From assembly GCA_019009955.1 (NCBI GenBank), contig CM032233.1, positions 18,112,501 through 18,176,500 on the forward strand: a stretch of 64,000 nt of DNA, read 5' to 3'. Of this stretch, positions 19,566-30,852 are shown in pieces. This DNA comes from Riptortus pedestris (Eukaryota; Arthropoda; Insecta; Hemiptera; Alydidae). Below the pieces are notes generated by a model that did no database searches, was not told the DNA's origin, and saw nothing but the letters and a program-made list of their open reading frames with translations. Position numbers and translations under genes: made by a program. Every line of letters begins with the position of its first letter. Position 1 is the first letter of the stretch.

Positions 19566-21056
19566 TCGATGAAATATAACACAAGTCCTTTACGCAGGAA
19601 CTGCAGATTTCTTTAATTTAAATACACCATATATTCTGTATTCCTAAGTAAAAAAGTCCGTCACGCAGGTGGCTGTGTAAACTAACCAGATTTCTCTAAT
19701 TTAAATTCACCATATATTCTGTATTCCTAAGTAAAAAAGTCCGTCACGCAGGTGGCTGTGTAAACTAACCAGATTTCTCTAATTTAAATTCACCATATAT
19801 TCTGTATTCCTAAGTAAAAAAGTCCGTCACGCAGGTGGCTGTGTAAACTAACCAGATTTCTTTAATTTAAATACACCATATATTCTGTATTCCTAAGTAA
19901 AAAAGTCCGTCACGCAGGTGGCTGTGTAAACTAACCAGATTTCTCTAATTTAAATACACCATATATTCTGTATTCCTAAGTAAAAAAGTCCGTCACGCAG
20001 GTGGCTGTGTAAACTAACCAGATTTCTCTAATTTAAATTCACCATATATTCTGTATTCCTAAGTAAAAAAGTCCGTCACGCAGGTGGCTGTGTAAACTAA
20101 CCAGATTTCTCTAATTTAAATACACCATATATTCTGTATTCCTAAGTAAAAAAGTCCGTCACGCAGGTGGCTGTGTAAACTAACCAGATTTCTCTAACAT
20201 ATATTCTGTATTCCTAAGTAGTCACGCATTACCAGCATATTCCTAAGTAAAAAAGTCCGACACCATATATTCGTATTCCTAAGTAGGTGGCTGTAGTCCG
20301 TCAAGCAGGTGGCTGTGTAAACTAACCAGATTTCTCTAATTTAAATACACCATATATTCTGTATTCCTAAGTAAAAAAGTCCGTCACGCAGGTGGCTGTG
20401 TAAACTAACCAGATTTCTCTAATTTAAATTCACCATATATTCTGTATTCCTAAGTAAAAAAGTCCGTCACGCAGGTGGCTGTGTAAACTAACCAGATTTC
20501 TCTAATTTAAATTACACCATATATTCTGTATTCCTAAGTAAAAAAGTCCGTCACGCAGGTGGCTGTGTAAACTAACCAGATTTCTCTAATTTAAATTCAC
20601 CATATATTCTGTATTCCTAAGTAAAAAAGTCCGTCACGCAGGTGGCTGTGTAAACTAACCAGATTTCTCTAATATAAATACACAAAAGAATATGTATAAC
20701 AAATAACAAAAGTCCGTCACGCAGGAGGCTGTGTAAACTAACCAGATTTCTCTAATTTAAATACACCATATATTCTGTATTCTAAGGAAAAAAGTCCGTC
20801 ACGCAGGTGGCTGTGTAAACTAACCAGATTTCTCTAATTTAAATTCACCATATATTCTGTATTCCTAAGTAAAAAAGTCCGTCACGCAGGTGGCTGTGTA
20901 AACTAACCAGATTTCTCTAATTTAAATACACCATATATTCTGTATTCCTAAGTAAAAAAGTCCGTCACGCAGGTGGCTGTGTAAACTAACCAGATTTCTC
21001 TAATTTTTATATTCTGTATTCCTAAGTATATTCTGTCTATTCTGTATTCCTAAGTA
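19566..21056 (-). repeat. 83-bp satellite built from the HINE 3' terminus
   Basis: GTCCGTCACG recurs at 19656, 19739, 19822, 19905, 19988, 20071, 20154, 20379, 20462, 20546, 20629, 20712, 20794, 20877 and 20960, a strict 83-bp (82-84) period. A scrambled patch lies at about 20195-20300. Each unit is a 40-bp HINE 3' end (AAGTCCGTCACGCAGGTGGC, TGTGTAAACTAACCAGATTT) plus about 43 bp of non-HINE sequence (CACCATATATTCTGTATTCC). The terminal hairpin is kept as ACGCAG-GTGG-CTGTGT with one wobble pair. Units carry either TTCACC or TACACC. The array abuts a full HINE at 21057 in the same orientation. Confidence 0.95.
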
Positions 21057-21835
21057 AAACGTCACGCAGGGGCTGCATAAACTAAGCAGATTTCCTGCGT
21101 GAAGTTTAGTAATAGATAAATATACATACCGGTAACACAACACCACCGTGAATATTAAGTGAATAAATACAAACAATAAGAAGAAACCTCCTAATGGAAG
21201 CATCTGACATGTAAACAATCAGTTCTGCCAACTTCTTACCGGAAAGAAAAACAATTCTTTAATATATCTGAATATAACGTATTAATTTGATTGAAAACTA
21301 TTTAATATATCTAGTACTGTAATTTATAATAAATCAGAATAATGATTATCTCAATCAGTCAAATTTAAGTAGTCTAAAAACGTAAGAAGAGGGGGGGGGG
21401 TCACCAGAACATATTTGCATCTATCTCGTATAATAAATGTCTCTTGAAAACAATATTTGGTATTTAAGCTTCGAATGATGTGGTTTATTGCATAACCGAG
21501 TATTGTTTATGTAACATGAGTAGAAGTGGGGGTTTGCTGAAGGCTGAAATCTGAAAAATACAAATATCTCGGTTAATGTTTAAGATAGAGAATAAATAAA
21601 TAGAACAATATTTATAGTACATTTAATTTCCAATAAGATTGCTTCTATACATTTGTTCGATCCGACGTACAGTAACGGAAATATTTCGAATTTTCAAAAT
21701 TCTCCCCTTCTAAACCCGTTCTGCCCTGGTCCTATTTCAGCCGTGAACGAACTTGATCTTTCTTTTTACATAAAACAACTAAATATCGAGTTTGGTGACG
21801 AATAAACAATAATTGCGACCACTAGAGCGGTAACA

Positions 21836-21883
<48 letters not shown>

Positions 21884-21950
21884 CAGTTTTGAACGGGCTT
21901 CATTTTTGACATCTCCTGGGTAGGATCGATGGACATAAGGGAAATCTGCT
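21057..21950 (-). mobile_element. HINE copy, long arm, next to satellite
   Basis: Left end CGTCACGCAGGGGCTGCATAAAC directly follows the last satellite unit. Long arm with G10 tract near 21390, core, CGACCACTAGAGCGG, (TA)n 21838-21880. At the right end the 5' block is shortened (GGACATAAGGGAAATCTGCT), so part of the palindrome region is deleted. Confidence 0.92.
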
Positions 21951-22481
21951 AAAAGTCCGTCACGCAGGGGCAGTGTAAACTAAGCAGATTCCCAAGGGGA
22001 AGGTTTACAACAGATAAATCTACATACTGATAACACTACCGTGAATGTTAAGGGAATAAATATCTCATTTAATAAAGGTTTGTTGAAAACAATATTTGGT
22101 ATTTAACCTTTTAATGAAGTGGTTCATGATGTATCAGCTTATTATTAATATGACACTAGTAGGAGTGGGGATTTACTGAAAGCGTGACACTATAAAATCC
22201 AAACATCTCGGTCAATACTCATTATACGGAAACTATGCATAGAACAATATTTATAGTAAATTAAATTTTCATTTTAAAGAAGATTGTTTCTGTACAATTT
22301 TTCAATCCGACTTATAGGAATAGAGATATTTCGAATTTTCAAAAAACCTCCCCTCTAAACCTCCTTCCCCCTGGTCCGATTTCAGCCTTTAACGAACTCG
22401 ATCTTTCCTTTTACACAAAACGACTAAATATCGAGTTTTGTAACGATTAAACAATACTTGCGAACGCTAGAGTGGTAACAG

Positions 22482-22540
<59 letters not shown>

Positions 22541-22543
<3 letters not shown>

Positions 22544-24435
22544 TAGCTAAGGTACCCGGCGATGCCCGGGAAATCATTCTTGACTGACTAATGATGGTAT
22601 TTTGATAGTAAGACTTCAATGTGTACAATTACACTTCCCTCCACGACGTAATGATTTTCCAAAATAGCCAACCCTGAAGGGTAACTTTTGGGGATTTATA
22701 GAATAGAAATTTTATTTTTGAAGGATAAATGAAAATGTGTTCCTAATCTATCCCTCTACACTTTTTGACTCACCGTTTTTCAATAATTCAAACCATAATC
22801 ATGGGTAGCATTTATTACAATTAAATATCATCTATAATAAACATATTTCCTTTCAAAAGCCAATCTGAGCTCACATAGTTTAGGCAGTTTTGCACGTAAG
22901 ATTATATTTGTATTAGTGAATCTCACTGGAAATCGCTTCCAGTAATGCCAGACGGGAAGTAAGTAAACTCAATTAACGTGTAAGGCTCCCGTCAACTTCC
23001 GTTCCCGCATGAGACTTCTCAACATTCTTCTACTAATATTATTGATGCAAAACATTATTTTATAATTTATCTACCGGATGGAATTAAATAATAGTGGCAC
23101 CCTGAAAATATCATATCGAGTTTAAACGCATATTGTTTTTTGTCATAATGACATTACCATTAACGTTTAATTGTTATTATATTAAATATTTGTTTCAATA
23201 ACATCAAGGTAGATTGTACAAATTAAATAATGGAAATGCTCTTATAGTTTATATTTCTATTGGAAATAAATAACAAAGTTATTAGGAGGGGGTGACGAAG
23301 ATTTATTACCTCACTAATCCGAATCATACTTTGAACTATCATATAAAACGTAACATCATTTGTCATAATATTCCTTTATTAAAACCCCTTAAATAAGTAC
23401 TAATATTATTGACTCCCGTTTAGCGTATATCCCGTGTTTACTTCATTTTAAAAGTGAATGCGCACAAAAGTTACTCTAAATAACAAAGTAAACAACTTTT
23501 GCTATGAGCATGTTTGTCCAAAAACCAATAGGAAACGAAATATCACGAATGTTAATTTCAGGCCTCCCTTATAAACCCCACTTCTGCTCGTCCCTAGAAA
23601 TGTTGGTATGGCCTATGATAATTAGGGCGTCAACAATAATATACATACCGAGTTTTATTTAGTTCGGTTGAGTCTTTTGAGTCCAATAAAATTAATGACT
23701 CCCGCTATAGTTTTTAGCTTATAACTCATTTATACTTAGGTATACGACAAAAGTGTATATAACAAAAGTTACTCCAAATACCAAACTACACAACTTTTGT
23801 TATGTTCATATTTGCCGAAAAGCCAATAGGAAACAAAATATCGCTATTTTTAATTTCAGGCTTCCCTTATAACCCCCACTCCTGCCCGTCCATAGAAATG
23901 TTGGTATGGCTTATTATAATGAAGGTCTCACTGCTAATACACATACCGAGTTTTATTTAGTTCGGTTGAGTCTTTTTTAGCAAATAATATTGTTGACTCC
24001 CGCTATAATTTTTAGCGTATAACGCATTTAAACTTTGGTATACGACAAAAGTGTATATAACAAAAGTTACTCTAAATAACAAAATAAACAACTTTTGTTA
24101 TGTTCATATTTGCCGAAAAACCAATAGCAAACGAAATATCGCTATTTTTAATTTCAGGCTTCCCTTATAACCCCCACTCCTGTTCGTCTCAGAGAAAATT
24201 AATATAGCCTAAAGTCTAAGTTGGGTTAGTAGTAATATACATACCAAGTTTCATAAAATTCGGTTCAGCCGTTTATGCGTGAAAAGGTAACAAACAAACA
24301 AACAAACAAACAAACAAACAAACAAACAAACAAACAAACAAACATACACGAAAGAAACAAAATGCAGATATGGTGTCTATGACATGTGAAACGAAAAGTT
24401 ATCGTGAAATTTCGCGAAAAACAGACAGAGGTTAC

Positions 24436-24440
<5 letters not shown>
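22541..24440 (+). mobile_element. TACTAGCT-type non-autonomous element, copy 1
   Basis: About 1.9 kb between two (TA)n tracts. It starts TACTAGCTAAGGTACCCGGC, then GCCCGGGAAATC, and ends GACAGAGGTTACAATTTTA. The interior has three or four degenerate tandem units of about 300 bp (each with GACTCCCG..TATA..TTAGC, ACAAAAGTTACT, CCAATAGGAAACNAAATATC, CTTCCCTTATAACCCCCACT, ACATACCGAGTTT..TTCGGTTGAG). The last unit reads TTCGGTTCAGCCGTTTATGC and leads into a (CAAA)n tract. No coding capacity is seen. The class is unknown to me, though this kind of start and CAGCCGTTT motif is common in arthropod repeats. Confidence 0.7.
24291..24345. repeat. (CAAA)n microsatellite inside TACTAGCT element
   Basis: About 13 CAAA/AAAC units after GAAAAGGTAACAAACAAA. 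The same tract sits at the same place in the second copy (35096-35150), so it is an internal component of the element. Confidence 0.9.
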
Positions 24441-24493
<53 letters not shown>

Positions 24494-24573
24494 TTTAGAA
24501 CGGACCTCATTTTCGTCATCTCCTAGGTAGTAGGATCGATGGACATTTGAAGAAAATTTTCGGAAATCGCGTC

Positions 24574-24874
24574 AAATTTGAAAATTCGAAATATCTCCGT
24601 TACTATAAGTCGGATCGAAAAATTGTATAGAACCAATCTTATTGCAAATTAAATTTACTATAAACATTGTTATATACATTTATTCTCTATCTTGAATATT
24701 TGCATTTTATTGAGAGCAACGGACATGATGAAATTGGCGAACTTCGGTTGTAGTCGTGAGTTTCGGGTAGCTAGTTTCGCCGTTTCAGTAACTGTTCGAC
24801 TCTCGTGAAATTTCTCTATTCTAAAACTTCACTTGGGAAATCTGCTTAGTTTACGCAGCCCCTGTGTGACGGAC
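24574..24874 (+). mobile_element. HINE fragment, core plus short 3' arm, inverted junction
   Basis: Starts abruptly at GAAAATTCGAAATATCTCCG and runs through the core and short arm to GTGTGACGGACC. It is joined head to head with the preceding minus-strand HINE, so the pair forms an inverted-junction chimera lacking both 5' ends. Confidence 0.85.
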
Positions 24875-25029
24875 CTTTCTCTATATATATATATATATAT
24901 ACGGAAAAAAAACGAAGAGCATAATAGTTGGGGATGGGGAGTGGGAGGAAGACAGTAAACTAGAAAGTACCAATAGCTTGCTTAATTCTCGAGTTACAAG
25001 AAAAATGCCTAGAACAACAATAGTAGAAC

Positions 25030-25250
25030 ATCGATAGTTTAACAAAATTGGTTCTGTAACATTTTACGATCCGACTCATAATAACGGAGATATTTTGAAT
25101 TTTTGAATGCCCCCTCTCTACACCCCCAATTATTCAATGACTGATTTTAACCATTAACAAATATGATCTTTAGTGATGATGAAAGGGTTAAATATCGAGT
25201 GAGGTATAGATCAAACAGTTATAACGTAAAATCTTAAATGACGAAGCCAT
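25030..25250 (-). mobile_element. Old diverged HINE fragment
   Basis: Recognisable pieces: AAATTGGTTCTGTAACATTTTACGATCCGACTCATAATAACGGAGATATTTTGAATT, CCCCTC..CACCCCC, and AAATATCGAGTGAGGTATAGATCAAAC. The arm and ends are not identifiable. Confidence 0.6.
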
Positions 25251-25434
25251 CAAAAAACGAATTTTCATGTACACTGGTGTTAAAGAATAGAATTAATTAA
25301 AATTCAGTCTATTCTTCAACACCATTGTCATTCGCCATAAAATAGTTAACTTTATGATAGAAATATACGTCAGTGATCCAAGGCCAACCACAATGAAAAT
25401 ATAGCTCATAAGTATAAAACTGTTAAAAGAATAT

Positions 25435-25886
25435 TTTTAAGTCTTGAGCTACAAAATTTTAGATATCTTTATTAATAGTAAAATAAAATAATAACAAATA
25501 AACGGGTAAAGTTAAATAAAAACGTTTAAAAATTTTATTGAAATATCTGCTGATGTTAGTAGTTTATTTCTTGTATAAGATTAAATATTTTCTTATACCA
25601 ATTACATTTTTGACAGAAAGCATTGGAATTTTCTTTAAATATATGGAACACGCTAAAAATGAAATGCCAATAATTAAAAAAAAAACTGAGCCACGGGGGC
25701 TACTTGAAGTAAATCTCTTGGGAACAACTCAAGACGTTCAGACAAACTTTAACATTATTTTTTTAGACGAACGCGTGAGAAGTGCGTTCTCTCGCTTTAA
25801 CAGAATTGGTTTTTCATTAGGTTTTAAACACAACAAATTTTCTTTCAAATCGGTGAAGGTAGGGGAAGGCCGTGCACTCCCCTCGT
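25435..25886 (+). repeat. Unclassified 450-bp repeat, uninterrupted copy
   Basis: Continuous counterpart of 18222-18361 plus 18962-19254. A 116-codon open frame (25538-25888) covers most of it. In both copies one frame conserves ERVRSAFSRFNRIGF.LGF, but the other copy has stops and frame changes, so coding is doubtful. The repeat ends at the HINE-like AGTAGATTTCCCATG. Confidence 0.6.
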
Positions 25887-26666
25887 AAGTAGATTTCCCA
25901 TGTGTGTCACGTATTTTAGTCTTTCACAAAGGAAAAATTCAATCGGAACAACATTTGGTACTTCGGCTTCAAATAATGTGCTTCATAATATAACAGCTTA
26001 TTGTTAATATGACATTAGTGGGAGTGGGGGTTTAATGAAGGCTGAAAAATGCAAATATCTCGGTGAATAACCAAGATAATGAAAAAACGCTCATAACAAA
26101 ATTTATAGAATATTACATTCGAAATAAGATTAATTCTATACAAATTTTCGATCCGACGGTTAATAACGGAGATAATTAGAACTTTGGAAATTCCCCTCTA
26201 GGCCCCCTCCCCCTCCCACCGGTCCGATTTTACCCATTAACTAATTTAATCTTCATTTTTACATAAAACGTTTAAATACCGAGTTTGTTATGGAACAAAC
26301 GAACATTGCCACCGCTAAGGCGTTAACAGGTAAATATATAAACTGCTCAAAAATGAATAGGGATATTGGCTGTTTTGTGGTATGTATATTTTTTTTATCA
26401 TAAATATCATTAATATTTATTAGAAATTATTGTCTTTTTCCCCTATAAAAAAGAAATTTAATTAAGATCGATTTAATTAAAATTAATAGGATAAGAAAAA
26501 ATAACCAATATCCCTATTCATTTTTGAGCAGTATATATAATACTTTGTGAACGGACCTCATTTACTTCATCTCCTAGGCAGGATCGATGGACATTTGAAG
26601 AAATTTTTAGAAAATCCTATTATGAGTACAACCTCAACAGATGATTTCCCCTAAGGGAAATCTGCT
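25887..26666 (-). mobile_element. HINE copy hosting a Tc1-derived MITE
   Basis: Starts AGTAGATTTCCCATGTGTGTCACG, lacking the terminal hairpin. Third-type arm (CAACATTTGGTACTTCGGCTTC..GACATTAGTGGGAGTGG), core, GCCACCGCTAAGGCG, MITE at 26341-26532 in the TA tract, then GTGAACGGACC..GGATCGATGGACATTTGAAG and ATTTCCCCTAAGGGAAATCTGCT. Confidence 0.85.
26341..26532 (-). mobile_element. Deletion-derived MITE of the Tc1-like element
   Basis: 192 bp with the same termini as the 12370-13873 transposon (AACTGCTCAAAAATGAATAG and the inverse at the right), flanked by TA in a HINE microsatellite. Its left end matches the transposon's right end (TTGGCTGTTTTGTGGTAT) and its right end matches the transposon's left end (ATAGGATAAGAAAAAATAACC). 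It is therefore reversed relative to the parent, with the transposase removed. Confidence 0.92.
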
Positions 26667-26699
26667 AAAATCAGGAGTAAATATCAGGGAGGATTATAA

Positions 26700-27147
26700 G
26701 TGGTGGTTTACTGAAGACTGAAAACTAATAAAAAAATTCTAATATCTTGCCTAATGTTGAATATACATAAAAAAATGTATACAACCAAATTTATAGTAAA
26801 ATTAAATTTGCAACAAGACTGGTTCACATGATTTTTCGATCCAACTCATAATAATGGGGATACTTTGAATTATAGATCCCCCCCCCCTCCTAAGCCCTCC
26901 GTCCTGAAGCTTCCCGTCCAATTTCAGCCGTTAACGTACTTGATTTTTAGTTTTATATGAAACGTTTATGTATCGAGTTTGTTTACGTAGAACAAAAATT
27001 GCGACCATCCCACCCTGGCTAGAAAAGGGTGGTAACCTCTGGATAACCCGTCCCGATTAGCCTATGTTGCAAAAAGTGGACGTTAATAAATAAATAAATA
27101 AAATAATAATTGCGACAGCTAAAGTGGCAACAGACAAATATATATCC
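26700..27147 (-). mobile_element. HINE fragment, core region, hosting a SINE
   Basis: Arm remnant GTGGTGGTTTACTGAAGACTG, core ATCCAACTCATAATAATGG, C-tract at about 26878, and TTGCGAC block split by a SINE. It resumes TTGCGACAGCTAAAGTGGCAACAGACAAATATATA and stops there. Both termini are missing. Confidence 0.8.
27006..27107 (+). mobile_element. 5'-truncated SINE with 9-bp target duplication
   Basis: Only the last 100 bp of the SINE body (CACCCTGGCTAGAAAAGGGT, ACCCGTCCCGATTAGCC, GTGGACGTTAATAAATAAAT). It is flanked by AATTGCGAC at 26997-27005 and 27108-27116, which is HINE sequence. Truncation plus a direct target duplication indicates LINE-driven retroposition. Confidence 0.85.
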
Positions 27148-27744
27148 TAACTTCGGACAAAGATTGATAAAAGCGCAGGTTATCCACGTGTATCAGAATA
27201 GGAACGTTTATTTATTTATTTTTAGTTAATTGGCAAAATCGGTTTAAGTGGAGGAAAGAAGAGATTGGGGACCGGATGTAGATAAACAGGTGTACGACCG
27301 TCCAAGTAAAAAGGTTCTCCATCCAAGTTTACGACCTTTTTTATGACTGAATTCTAAACATTTTTGTTTATGCTTATCATAAAATACCTACTGAAAATAT
27401 GGTTTTTAGTAATTTACTGTCAGCTGTATATAAAAGGGGTATATTTTTCTTTCTTGTTTTTTTTTCTTTTTTTTTTTTTTTTTCACGTCCAAAATGATCG
27501 GAAGAATAAGAATATTTTACTACTCATAGGTTCAGTACTGATTTTCATAGATATAAATTTAAAATTGTAGGCATTACATTCACAGAAGCGAACTTTCTTC
27601 TAAAGGAAATCGGAGTTTGAAAATGGATCAGTGATGAGCAATTTCACGAAGTCATATAGATGATGATTAGAATAATAAATTATATAAAACAAACACAAAC
27701 AAACAATTGTATTGTTATATATTCAAATCCACTACTTTATTTTT
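27148..27744. other. No recognisable gene
   Basis: AT-rich sequence with a long poly-T-rich tract at 27455-27483. Open frames here reflect the T richness only. Confidence 0.45.
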
Positions 27745-27858
27745 AGCAGGTTTCCCTTGGGGGAAATCAGCTATTGAGATGATACTCACGACGCGATTTT
27801 CGAAAATTTTCTTGAAATGTCCATCGATCCTACCCAGGACGAAAATGAGGTCCGTTCT

Positions 27859-27927
<69 letters not shown>

Positions 27928-28063
27928 GTCTGTTAACGCTCTAGCGGTCCCAATTTTTCCTTGTTTGTTACCAAACTCCATATTTAAACGTTTTATGTAA
28001 AAATAAAGAAAAGTTCGTTAACGGCTGAAATTGGACCAGTGGAAGGGGGAGGGATTAGAGGGC
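27745..28063 (+). mobile_element. HINE copy, 5' half
   Basis: AGCAGGTTTCCCTTGGGGGAAATC start, (TA)n 27866-27925, CGCTCTAGCGGTCC, then truncated in the G-run block at GGGGGAGGGATTAGAGG. About 28 bp separate it from the next HINE. Confidence 0.88.
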
Positions 28064-28091
28064 CAATACAATTTTGGCTACCCACATTTCT

Positions 28092-28195
28092 AGCAGATTT
28101 GCCTTAAGGGAAATCAGCTATTGAGGGTGTATTCATGACGCTATTTTCGAAATTTAACACACACACACACACACACGCCCACACACACACACGCC

Positions 28196-28228
<33 letters not shown>

Positions 28229-29001
28229 TTGTCTGTTGCCGCTCTAGCGGTTGTAATTTTTGTTTGATCGCTGCCAAATGCGATATTTAGTCGTTTTATG
28301 CGAAACGAAAGATCAAAATCGGATCAGGGGGAGGAGGGAGGTTTAGAGGGGGAGAAATTTGAAAATTCGAAATATCTCCGTTACTATTAGTCAGATCAAA
28401 ATGTGTATAGAATAAATCTTATTGCAAATTAAATTATTATAAATATTATTCTATACATTTGTTCTCTATATAGAATATTAACCGATATGTTTGCGTTTTT
28501 CAGTTTTCAGCCTTCAGTAAACCCCCACTTCTACTCGGGTTACATACGCAATACTCTGTTATATGATAAACCACATTCGAAGCTGAAATACACAATATTG
28601 TTTTCCGGAGGCCGATACGAGATACATGCAAATATGTTCTTTTGACCCTCCCCCCTTCTTAAATTCTTGGACTAATTAAATTTTGTTGCATAAGATATAA
28701 ATTATTCTGATTTATTATAAATTACAGTACTAGGTATAGTACATAGTTTTCAATAAAATGAATATATTATATTCTGATATATTTCAGTAATTGCTTTTAT
28801 TTCCAGTGGGAGTTGGGTTGGCAGACCTGTTTGTTTAAATTTCAGACGCTTCTCGCCTGGAGGGAACGATTTCTTATTACCGTTTGTATTTATTCGCTTA
28901 ATGTTCACGGTGGTGTTGTGTTAGAATTATGTAGGTTTATTTATTATTAATCTTCACGAGGGAAATCTGCTTAGTTTACGCAGCCCCTGCGTGACGGACT
29001 T
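28092..29001 (+). mobile_element. HINE copy, long arm, CA-type microsatellite
   Basis: AGCAGATTTGCCTTAAGGG start. The block between the palindrome and microsatellite is shortened. The microsatellite is (CA)n with CGCC interruptions plus a short (TA)n at 28156-28228. G-run block, core, long arm with C-tract near 28648, GGGAAATCTGCT, and a perfect hairpin ending CTGCGTGACGGACTT. Confidence 0.92.
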
Positions 29002-29046
29002 TTACCTTTCTTCTACCCCTGCTGTACCATTTGGAGTATTCTTTTT

Positions 29047-29855
29047 AGCAGATTTCCCCTAACCTTACCAAACTCCATATTTAATCGTTTTATGTAAAAA
29101 GAAAGATCAAGTTCGTTAATGGATGAAATCGAACCAGTGAGAGGGGGGGTTTAGAGGGGGAATTTCGAAAATTCGTTAAAAACACCTCCGTCACATCGAA
29201 ACATTACATAGAACTAATTTTATTCCAAATTGACTGATCTATAAATATTGTTCTATACATATTTTTTGTATCATGAATATTAATCAAGATATTTGGATTT
29301 TATAGTTTATGGTTCTCAGTAAACCCCCACTCCTACTCATGTCATATTTATAATAAGCTTTGCCATGATGAACCAATTCATTACAAGGTTAAATGCCAAA
29401 TATTGTTTTTATTGAAAGATTCCTTTGTGAGATGTTTGCAAATACGTACTGTTGACCCCCCCCCCTTTTCTTTCTCTTCTTTCGTTCTTGGATATTTAAA
29501 ATTTATGTGATTGAGATAAAAATTATTCTGATTCATAGTAAATCACAGCACTGGCTTTAGTAAATAGTTTTCAACAAAACTAATATGTTATATTCAGCTA
29601 TATTTCAGTATTTGTTTTTGTTTCCGGTCTAGAATATTTTTAGCTGTTAAGCTCTCAGAGGTTGGCTAGCCTGTTTGTTTACACTTCAGATCCTTTCCGT
29701 TGGGAGATTATTAAAATCAAGATTTATCATAACCTTTGTTACTTATTCAATTAATATTCACTGTGGTTTGTTTGTTATCAGTATGTAGATTTATCTATTG
29801 TTAACCTTCACGTGGGAAATCTGCTTAGTTTACGCAGCCACTGCGTGGCGGACTT
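29047..29855 (+). mobile_element. HINE copy with internal deletion, long arm
   Basis: AGCAGATTTCCCCTAA joins directly to CCTTACCAAACTCC. The half-palindrome, microsatellite and CGCTCTAGCGG block are therefore deleted while both ends remain. Long arm with C-tract near 29457. The end hairpin is ACGCAGCCACTGCGT (loop change), then GGCGGACTT. Confidence 0.9.
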
Positions 29856-30852
29856 TTGTGTTTACATATCCAGCGGCTAAGAAGTCATGAGCCCGAGGGG
29901 GCGAGTATTGTATTATATACGCCTAGGAAAATTGTTGTACTCTCTTTTCTGCGCAGTTTTATTTCATATTAAATAATAACCTATTCAATTATTCTGGTTT
30001 ACAAAACCATTTTGTCTGCAGAGTTAGTTCAATCAAGTGAAGATTAAAGAATTTTTAAAAGATTTCTAGAAATTATAATAGCACAAATAAATCTTATGCC
30101 ATTTATCTTAATGACTTCATCACCTCATTACTCATTCATTTTGAGGCTATAAATATAAATTTATTTATATTCATTGCGCACAACCATGCAATTAGCTTCG
30201 TATTTACAAAGAGAATCATCGAAATGCAGAGTCTATAGCTTTCACTTTTTCCCCATGCTCTACTGACGCCAGTTACCTATTTCTAGTTGAGAACCGTAAA
30301 ATAAAATTATCCACCCTATGTTACTCAACTTAAATTTGTTCCAACCGTTAATACAGGCTCACATCTTTTAAGAGATTTATTGTACGAATTAAATTACATG
30401 CAATAAACGAAGCCTCTCCGTTTATTAATTCCTTATAATCTATATAATTGTCACGGTTATACATTTTAATGCTTGACATTATAATTCTTAGTATATCACA
30501 TATGGTATATATGTTGTTTGAAATTTCTATATAAGAAATTTCGAAAAGGAGGAACAGAATTTATCGTTCAGCCAGTAAGAGAAGGCCGTTTAACAGAAGA
30601 TTTTACTAATATCTGATACTTTATAAAATAAATCATAGACAAATGTAAATATGTTCACATTGTTTCACATACTTAAGTATATTTATTGGTTTAAAATTAT
30701 AATGGAAGAGAAACAATTTGGTTAAAAGTTAGGGGAACAGCAAATTTAACCAACTTACTAAATATAAGTGACATTTTAAGACGATATTAATCCCAGAGGC
30801 TTACTTAGTTTCCTCGAAACAGTGTCCATATATGTTTATTATTTAATGTATT
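29856..30852. other. No recognisable gene or repeat
   Basis: AT-rich sequence with no HINE blocks. No coding signal is seen. Its right part may be upstream sequence of the LINE remnant, but no reverse-transcriptase motif is readable. Confidence 0.4.

Larger units (their letters stand above)
21953..24573 (-). mobile_element. HINE copy hosting a TACTAGCT-type insert
   Basis: Starts at AAGTCCGTCACGCAGGGGCAG, separated from the previous HINE's 5' end only by shared A residues (head-to-tail tandem). Long arm, core, CGAACGCTAGAGTGG, then (TA)n holding the insert at 22541-24440. It resumes CAGTTTAGAACGGACC..GGATCGATGGACATTTGAAG and breaks at 24573, where sequence flips to a plus-strand HINE core. 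Its own 5' palindrome is missing. Confidence 0.88.

Noticed and set aside
19566..21056. CRISPR-like repeat array
   Set aside because: Units are near identical over the full 83 bp with no unique spacers, in eukaryotic DNA with no cas genes. It is a satellite.
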